From CAYMUR01 sp964393615 (GTDB lineage Bacteria > Planctomycetota > Planctomycetia > Pirellulales > Pirellulaceae), in assembly GCA_964393615.1 (NCBI GenBank), contig CAYMUR010000044.1:1-39921 (forward strand): a stretch of 39,921 bases of DNA, given 5' to 3'. The notes beneath the pieces are model-generated. The model saw nothing but the letters and a program-made list of their open reading frames with translations. It was not told the origin of the DNA and searched no databases. A program made the position numbers and the translations under genes. Positions 35,901 through 39,921 of this stretch are shown here, piece by piece; positions within the stretch are counted from its first letter, which is position 1; every line of letters starts with the position of its first letter.

Positions 35901-36263
35901 ACTGTCATTCCGGTAGAGTCGGTAGCCTCCGCCATATTCGAACAGATCGAGAAACCCGTCGTTGTTGTAGTCGCCCCAGATCGCTTCCTCACAACACAAA
36001 TTCTGGAAGATGCTCAAACTGCCCCTGTCATTCTTCCAGACGTTGCCGCCCGAGTGGAAATCGACCCAGCCATCATTGTTGAAATCACCCCAGGCGATAT
36101 TGCCGACACCCGCCGCATCAATATTGATGCCGAGGTCGGTGAAGGTTACGAGGACAAGGCGAGCTTCGAGGAGCTCAGGTGCGGAGACGGTACGGTGCCG
36201 CGTCGCGCGTTTCCCTACGGTCGGGAAGCCTTTCGAAAGATGTTTCAGAGAAGGAGGAAGCAT
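32988..36263 (-). CDS. LEPR-XLL giant protein: CRTAC1 FG-GAP propeller, ASPIC/UnbV, lectin-like and beta-strand modules
   Basis: 1091 residues from ATG 36263. About 25-40 has the LEPR-XLL-like APELLEARLVL. About 42-400 is an FG-GAP/VCBS propeller with repeated Ca loops (DFNNDGWVD, DYNNDGFLD, DYDQDGDID, DWDNDGDLD, DYDNDGDLD). About 404-480 is the ASPIC/UnbV domain (NHWLKIKLSG, GAVVRATAGNQTILRQVEGG, FGLGSYTGNVDLDIRWPGG). About 505-765 is a concanavalin/LamG-like sandwich (MLHLDPSDI, VEHLRNKYAL). About 770-955 is autotransporter-type strand repeats (GNWNNVSHWVGDHVPN, GGVLSSGESLGTLSV). Residues 962-986 are a five-fold D(T/M)ATG repeat. The last 105 residues are unrecognised and contain two Cys. 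It is probably a surface adhesion protein. No PEP-CTERM tail is present. It is divergent from DUF1559 copy 2. Confidence 0.88.
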   Translation of the reverse strand: MLPPSLKHLSKGFPTVGKRATRHRTVSAPELLEARLVLVTFTDLGINIDAAGVGNIAWGDFNNDGWVDFHSGGNVWKNDRGSLSIFQNLCCEEAIWGDYNNDGFLDLFEYGGGYRLYRNDSGTGFTDMSSIMPSLPNPHAKSKGATWGDFNADGWADIFLGGFEDFGVTNYADVMLVNNAGTSFSVSWTSPGAPKPTRGVTAADYDQDGDIDIYASEYRLTPNFFWQNDGLGNISNVAGITNTLGTSNGYGGGHTVGSSFGDYNNDGLFDLFVANFSHNAGFGGPGSPRQPESQFLENLGAGAGYTFLNHGNGGIAWQESFGSSVAGDWDNDGDLDLYFAAAYALDSSRLFQNNGNWNFSDVTTASNLPIMNQTYRGAWADYDNDGDLDLGAGTTIFRNDVGNNNHWLKIKLSGDGELVNSAAIGAVVRATAGNQTILRQVEGGSGEGMQNDLTMHFGLGSYTGNVDLDIRWPGGFSTTAQVTADNTHSIHFAFVPPDSSGQLPVTTGLMLHLDPSDIHNNGGATTPNHGDKVLLWRDKSDNHNHGTAVSNTAPRFNQVGGNGRPVVVFNPTGGTDQIAISAHPSLDIGTNSFSAFVVAAVNDNGSTQPHIFWEKRDPGSFAGHTLFLEHRKSHQTVRHNAGMTVAAQVNDSDPTGGDVLGLNSPVEGDPGMPTSLESSGLHIYSVVFDRSTTDGDPEGSFFGVDDMAFLASSSDTGVITPPPLGHSESSAPMTIGWSPIQNFGITNGQFGDIVLYDRELTAVEQALVVEHLRNKYALLQHATWMPDSGGNWNNVSHWVGDHVPNGPGINVFLADIISTTRTIFTDTAITIGNLRFNNENQYVVAGLGSINFDSPLPNAHIDVLAGNHQFQVAVNLLTKVDVDVADGSLLSFNGALNLNGQMLNKTGQGTLAINNHLSMGGGSVTISEGTLSGGGTAGGDIHNHGGVLSSGESLGTLSVVRNDTATGDTATGDMATGDTATGDMATGIPMSDALMISAFMPTLTGEIIVGESPEDLEVPEIHFSDRQQPARKENSSWRDAVKDFTLLVSQPTGCAVEQYKHKSDLAHLVYQCFESLDLSQLQVVSWLPSDH
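33304..33378. repeat. 15-bp tandem repeat, five copies, in coding sequence
   Basis: Five units of CCTGTTGCC(A/G)TGTCG at 33304-33318, 33319-33333, 33334-33348, 33349-33363 and 33364-33378. In the minus-strand gene they encode DTATG, DTATG, DMATG, DTATG, DMATG. Only one base varies. It sits exactly where the beta-strand module ends. Confidence 0.92.
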
Positions 36264-36523
36264 ATTCGAAATCGTGATGCGGCGGTGACGCTTTGATTTT
36301 CAATTGTAACCAAACTCGCTGTTCTTGACCATTTTTTACGGTGGCCCTTTGATTTTAATCTTCCTTTTGTTCAGCTTCGTGGAACGTGGGTATCGTTGCA
36401 TGTGTTGCACCGCCTGATCATTCTACTTAGAATGTCTATTGCGTGGAATTAACGGGGTATAAATTGGTAAGTTGTGATAAGTTGTATCGTCTCAAGGCAT
36501 AACATGTCTGACTGAGGTGGCAG
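36264..36523. other. Divergent intergenic region before DUF1559 copy 2
   Basis: 260 bases. A TATAAA box lies at 36458-36463 without a well-spaced -35 partner. The tandem AAGTTGTGAT/AAGTTGTAT follows it, and GAGGTGG (36514-36520) precedes ATG 36524. It presumably holds the promoters of both flanking genes. Confidence 0.5.
36514..36520 (+). promoter_or_regulatory. Ribosome-binding site of DUF1559 copy 2
   Basis: GAGGTGG a few bases before ATG 36524 settles the start at MGSRRGFTLVE. Copy 1 has no comparable site. Confidence 0.6.
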
Positions 36524-37534
36524 ATGGGTAGTCGTCGTGGATTTACGTTGGTCGAATTGTTGGTAGTGATTGCCATCATCGCGATTCTTATTGCCCTTTT
36601 GTTGCCGGCCGTTCAAGCGGCCCGCGAAGCGGCGCGGCGTACGGAATGTCTCAACAACATCAAACAGCTTGGTGTGGCGTTTCACAATCATCACTTGACG
36701 CATAGTTTTTTTCCCAAGGGCGTCACCATTGACGAAAGCCTTCCCTGTGCGGGAATTGGCTGTATGCATACGGACCCTCAGTACAGCTGGGTGGTGCCAA
36801 CCTTGGCGTACATTGAGGCGGGTCATCGTTACGACCAATTTGATCTTACCCAGTATTGGATGATGTGGTCGACGAACAATCCGAATGCGGCTTCTACGAT
36901 TGCTGCTGGCTCACCGCTGCCGGCGTTCCTTTGCCCCAGCGACGGTATGGGCGGTGGTTATTCGGACTTTCCCAGCAGCGAGCGCGGTGTTCCTCACTAT
37001 GGCCATTTTTTCAAGACGAACTACATGGTTTTTTTCAGTGGCACGATAATGATTCACGTGGACTGGGCGGAGGGTCCGAATCCGACGTACAAGCGACTGC
37101 GTGCTGCATTCGGTGTCGACCGGGGCGCCAAGGTCCGGGATATTTTCGACGGTACCAGCAACACCATGTTGTTGTCGGAACACCTGACGGGGGTATCGAC
37201 AACAGATCGCCGTGGGGAAGCCCTTGGGCTCCAACCGGGGTTCAGTTTTCTGTTGACAAAGTTTACTCCGAATACCTCCATTGATGACCTTTATGCGAGT
37301 TATGGAGCAAATTTGTGTGAGCCCGAGATGGATCAACCGGAATTGAACTTGCCTTGCGAAAAGGGCGGCAATCCGCAGACCGGTGACCACGTTTCTGCAC
37401 GCAGCCGACATCCCGGCGGCGTCAATGTGTTGATGGGCGATGGGGTGGTTAGATTTGTCTCGGAAACGGTAGACTTGACTCTCTGGCAGTCGTTGGCAAC
37501 GATCGCCGGCGGAGAGGTTACTGAAAGTTTCTAG
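36524..37534 (+). CDS. DUF1559 prepilin-type surface protein 3 (repeat copy 2)
   Basis: 336 residues from ATG 36524, a start supported by GAGGTGG. From residue 2 (GSRRGF) to the last three codons it appears identical to the gene at 30187 at the DNA level. It has the prepilin signal FTLVELLVVIAIIAIL, then AREAARR, and the H-x9-DG motif HPGGVNVLMGDG. The shared tract stops after GAA; this copy continues AGT TTC TAG where copy 1 has TCA TTT TAG, yet both encode Ser-Phe-stop. The upstream sequence is unrelated to copy 1, so expression probably differs. Thirty-nine bases separate it from the CRTAC1 gene on the same strand, suggesting an operon. Confidence 0.93.
   Translation: MGSRRGFTLVELLVVIAIIAILIALLLPAVQAAREAARRTECLNNIKQLGVAFHNHHLTHSFFPKGVTIDESLPCAGIGCMHTDPQYSWVVPTLAYIEAGHRYDQFDLTQYWMMWSTNNPNAASTIAAGSPLPAFLCPSDGMGGGYSDFPSSERGVPHYGHFFKTNYMVFFSGTIMIHVDWAEGPNPTYKRLRAAFGVDRGAKVRDIFDGTSNTMLLSEHLTGVSTTDRRGEALGLQPGFSFLLTKFTPNTSIDDLYASYGANLCEPEMDQPELNLPCEKGGNPQTGDHVSARSRHPGGVNVLMGDGVVRFVSETVDLTLWQSLATIAGGEVTESF
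36528..37525 (+). repeat. 998-bp direct repeat, copy 2
   Basis: Matches 30260-31257 at offset 6268. No terminal inverted repeats, transposase or target duplication are seen at its ends, so it is not an insertion sequence. Confidence 0.93.
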
Positions 37535-37573
37535 AACCTGTCAAGCATAGCCCCTTCCAGTGCGACCTTCAAA

Positions 37574-39921
37574 ATGACATTACCGGGCAACGTTGATCTT
37601 CTAAATCGCTTGCGTCGTTACCGTTCACTGTTGCTGCTGTCTTTCGCCCCATTGATCCTGGCGGGAATGGGTTGGTGTTTTTTTTCGGTTTTTTTCCCCC
37701 ACAGCGAAGATAAAACCGACCGGCAAGATTTGGCGCCGGATGGTAGTCTTCAGGCGATTTCGGGAATGTTGAATCGCGAGACAACGTCATCCTCGGAAAA
37801 ATTGGCGGGCCAAGCGGGTCATGTGACACGACCTGACACTCACGCAGCCATTTCGCTTACCACGCACGACGGCAGCGCGACGTTTGCCACGTCGACGACC
37901 CAGGCGCGTTTTGATGAAGACAAACGGTTGGTAAATCCTCGTTTGGATGGTTGGCAGTCAGAAGCTTTTAACGAAGATGCTGGCGCACAACTCAACAAGA
38001 TCGGAAAGCTATTGTTGCAACCCAAGCTGAGGAGTAAAGCTCGTTTGACCGATTTCGTCACCGACGAATTTTATTTTCATCCACTACGTCCACAACATCT
38101 CGCGGAAGTCTATCGCGACAAGCTGACAACAGTGCGTTGGGCAGTCGATGGTGAACCCGATGTCGTGCCTGACACGCAGGGTGCTGCCGCTCTGACTCAA
38201 GCGCTTGCTGCGTTTGACGAACTTTTCGACCAATGTGACACGGCGAAATCGGATGTGAAATTCAAAGTGATCCATGTCGACTTGAGCGACGGTGTGGCAC
38301 GGACGTCAGCCAAGTTGGAAGCCAGGTGCATGCGGAACGACAGTTCGGTGTTCGTGACCGCCACGTGGCAATGTCAATGGGATCGTTCTTCTAATGCTGC
38401 ACCGCGCCTGACATCGATCGAAGTGGACGACTATGAAGAAGTGACGACGAGTGCTCCCAACGGTACATGGTTCGCCGATTGCACGGAATCTGTATTAGCC
38501 AACAACCGTTCGTTTCGCGAGCAATTGGTGTACGGTACAAATCACTGGTCGAATATTATCGACAAAACACATTTGATGGAGTTGTTCAGTTGGTATGGGA
38601 TGGCAGTCGGTGACACGAATGGAGACGGATTGGAGGACGTGTATGTGTGTCAAGGTGGCGGATTGCCCAATCGCCTGTTTGTTCAAAATCCGGATGGTAG
38701 TGCCACGGATCGGTCCACTTGGGCAGGTGTCGATTGGCTGGATCTCACACGTTCGGCATTAATCATTGACTTGGACAATGACAGTGATCAGGACATGGTC
38801 ATTGGCCTACCGTCGGCGGTTCTGGTCATGCTGAACGACGGTACCGGTCGCTTTCAATTAGAGCAAACCATACCCGCCAGGCATCCAGACATACAATCCA
38901 TTACAGCGGCCGATTACGACCTCGATGGCGATTTGGACATCTATGTGGGAATCGCCAGGCAAACTGGATTGTTATCACCACAGTCAACAGGGGAATTCGT
39001 GTTCCACGATGCCAATGACGGCGGCGAAAATCGTCTTTACCGCAACGATTTGTCTGCCGCAGGATCGTTGCAGCTTGTCGATGTGACCGACGCCGTCGGA
39101 CTCAATGTCCACAATCGACGTCACACGCTCGCCGTGGCTTGGGAGGATTACGACAGTGACGGGGACAGCGACATCTATGTTGCGAATGACTATGGTCAGA
39201 ACTGTCTTTATCGTAACGATGCCGTGGATGGTGGGCGCCAATTTTACGAAGTCGCTGCCAAGGCGGGCGTCCTGGATCAGGGGTCAGGTATGTCGGCCAG
39301 CTGGGGAGACTACAATCGGGATGGCAACATGGATCTTTATGTCGCCAACATGTTCTCTTCGGCTGGCAACCGGATCACGGCACAATCCCAGTTTGTGAAA
39401 GATGTCAACCGTAACTTGCAGAGTGTCTATCGTCGATTTGCCAAAGGAAATACCTTGTTTGCCGGACTCGGGGACGGCACATTTCGCGAAGTCACTGATG
39501 CGGCTGTTGAAATGGGACGCTGGGCCTGGAGTTCTCTATTTGCCGACATCAACAACGATGGCTGGGAGGACCTGCTGGTAGCCAATGGCTTTGTCACGTC
39601 GTCCAGTCCGGAAGACTTGTGAAGTTTTTGGTGGCGTCAGGTTCTGACGCATGGCGGATCAGCGATTACCGGTGCGATGGCCGATGGCAGAGATCGGTCG
39701 GACGTTACGCGCCGGTTGCACGACCTGGTACGGCAGGGGCGATCGTGGAGTGGAAACGAGCGGAATTGCTGTTTCCTGAATACTGGCCGTTCACGCTTTG
39801 CCAATGTGTCGGGAATCAGTGGTATCGACTTTCCGGACGACGGTCGTGGAATGTCGCTAGTCGATTGGGATCACGACGGTGACCTGGATTGCTGGGTAGT
39901 GAACCGCAATGGTCCACAGGT
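37574..39921 (+). CDS. Membrane-anchored CRTAC1 (FG-GAP) protein, candidate selenoprotein, cut by window end
   Basis: From ATG 37574. Residues 17-42 form a membrane span (LLLLSFAPLILAGMGWCFFSVFF). About 45-300 is a soluble region unlike any family I know. From about 330 FG-GAP/CRTAC1 repeats appear with Ca loops DTNGDGLED, DLDNDSDQD, DYDLDGDLD, DYDSDGDSD, DYNRDGNMD and DINNDGWED. The frame meets TGA at 39620-39622 (codon 683) after NGFVTSSSPEDL, then goes on open for 99 codons: SFWWRQVLTHGG, and later GRGMSLVDWDHDGDLDCWVVNRNGPQ, again CRTAC1-like, to the window edge. A SECIS-like hairpin follows the TGA, so it is read here as selenocysteine. An ASPIC/UnbV domain would be expected beyond the window. 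It may share an operon with DUF1559 copy 2. The alternatives are a true stop at 39622 or a sequencing error. Confidence 0.8.
39620..39650 (+). promoter_or_regulatory. In-frame UGA with bacterial SECIS-like hairpin
   Basis: TGA (39620-39622) is followed by a perfect 7-bp stem, GCGTCAG (39634-39640) with CTGACGC (39644-39650), around a GTT loop. The tip reads AGGTTCT, with GGT at nucleotides 18-20 after the TGA. The E. coli fdhF SECIS has AGGTCT with GGT at 19-21. Such an element recruits SelB with Sec-tRNA. The hairpin lies within the continuing coding frame, as expected for bacteria. Confidence 0.72.

Noticed and set aside
36439..36463. TTGCGT...TATAAA as a promoter for DUF1559 copy 2
   Set aside because: The spacer is only 13 bases, too short for a normal sigma-70 promoter.
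30260..37525. DUF1559 duplicates as a mobile element
   Set aside because: No transposase, terminal inverted repeats or target duplications; the tract ends lie inside homologous coding sequence.
39619..39882. Open frame of 87 codons starting at GTG 39619, overlapping the TGA
   Set aside because: It has no family features, whereas the frame continuing through the TGA keeps CRTAC1 sequence with a Ca loop.

Overview
The window looks like a draft-assembly scaffold piece from a planctomycete, most likely Pirellulales-like. The evidence is the gene repertoire: three DUF1559 prepilin-type proteins with a C-terminal H-x9-DG motif, a DUF1501 Tat protein, a Pirellula/Verrucomicrobium-type dehydrogenase fused to cytochrome c, LEPR-XLL-type giant surface proteins, dockerin plus PEP-CTERM proteins, and CRTAC1/ASPIC proteins. 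No rRNA, tRNA, CRISPR array, transposase or phage gene was recognised. Two 10-N gaps (2663-2672, 8957-8966) each interrupt a gene and change its frame, so they are scaffolding placeholders rather than mutations.

Layout. 1-6.2 kb: a di-haem cytochrome c peroxidase-like lipoprotein (+), a D-2-hydroxyacid dehydrogenase (-), a large PVC-type dehydrogenase/HEAT/cytochrome c protein (+) and a small Gly-rich membrane protein (-). 6.7-9.5 kb: a HAD/ADP-ribosylglycohydrolase fusion and DUF1559 protein 1. 9.8-17 kb: a lectin/TIM-barrel-like/lectin PEP-CTERM protein (-), a nucleoside hydrolase (+), an anchored unknown (-) and a DUF2585 protein (+). 17.1-24.8 kb: a 1747-aa LEPR-XLL protein with eight cadherin-like modules and a beta-propeller (-), an aldo/keto-reductase-like protein that lacks its catalytic residues (+) and a frameshifted sialidase-like gene (-). 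25-29.5 kb: a Tat-exported oxidoreductase-like protein (+), a metzincin-like PEP-CTERM protease (-) and a lipoprotein of unknown function (-). 30.2-39.9 kb: two DUF1559 genes sharing a 998-bp apparently identical tract, flanking DUF1501 (-) and a LEPR-XLL/CRTAC1 protein (-), then a membrane-anchored CRTAC1 protein that runs off the window.

The most notable signal is in the last gene. Its reading frame meets an in-frame TGA at 39620-39622 and then continues open, with further calcium-binding FG-GAP sequence, to the end of the window. Just after the TGA lies a perfect 7-bp stem whose tip reads AGGTTCT, at nearly the spacing of the bacterial SECIS element of E. coli fdhF. I read this as a candidate selenocysteine-containing CRTAC1 protein.

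As a whole the region mostly encodes exported, anchored or surface proteins: glycan and nucleoside scavenging (sialidase-like, TIM-barrel-like and nucleoside hydrolase proteins), periplasmic c-type redox proteins, and Ca-binding repeat or adhesion proteins. Genes are mostly single transcription units on alternating strands. The clearest candidate operon is DUF1559 copy 2 followed by the CRTAC1 gene.
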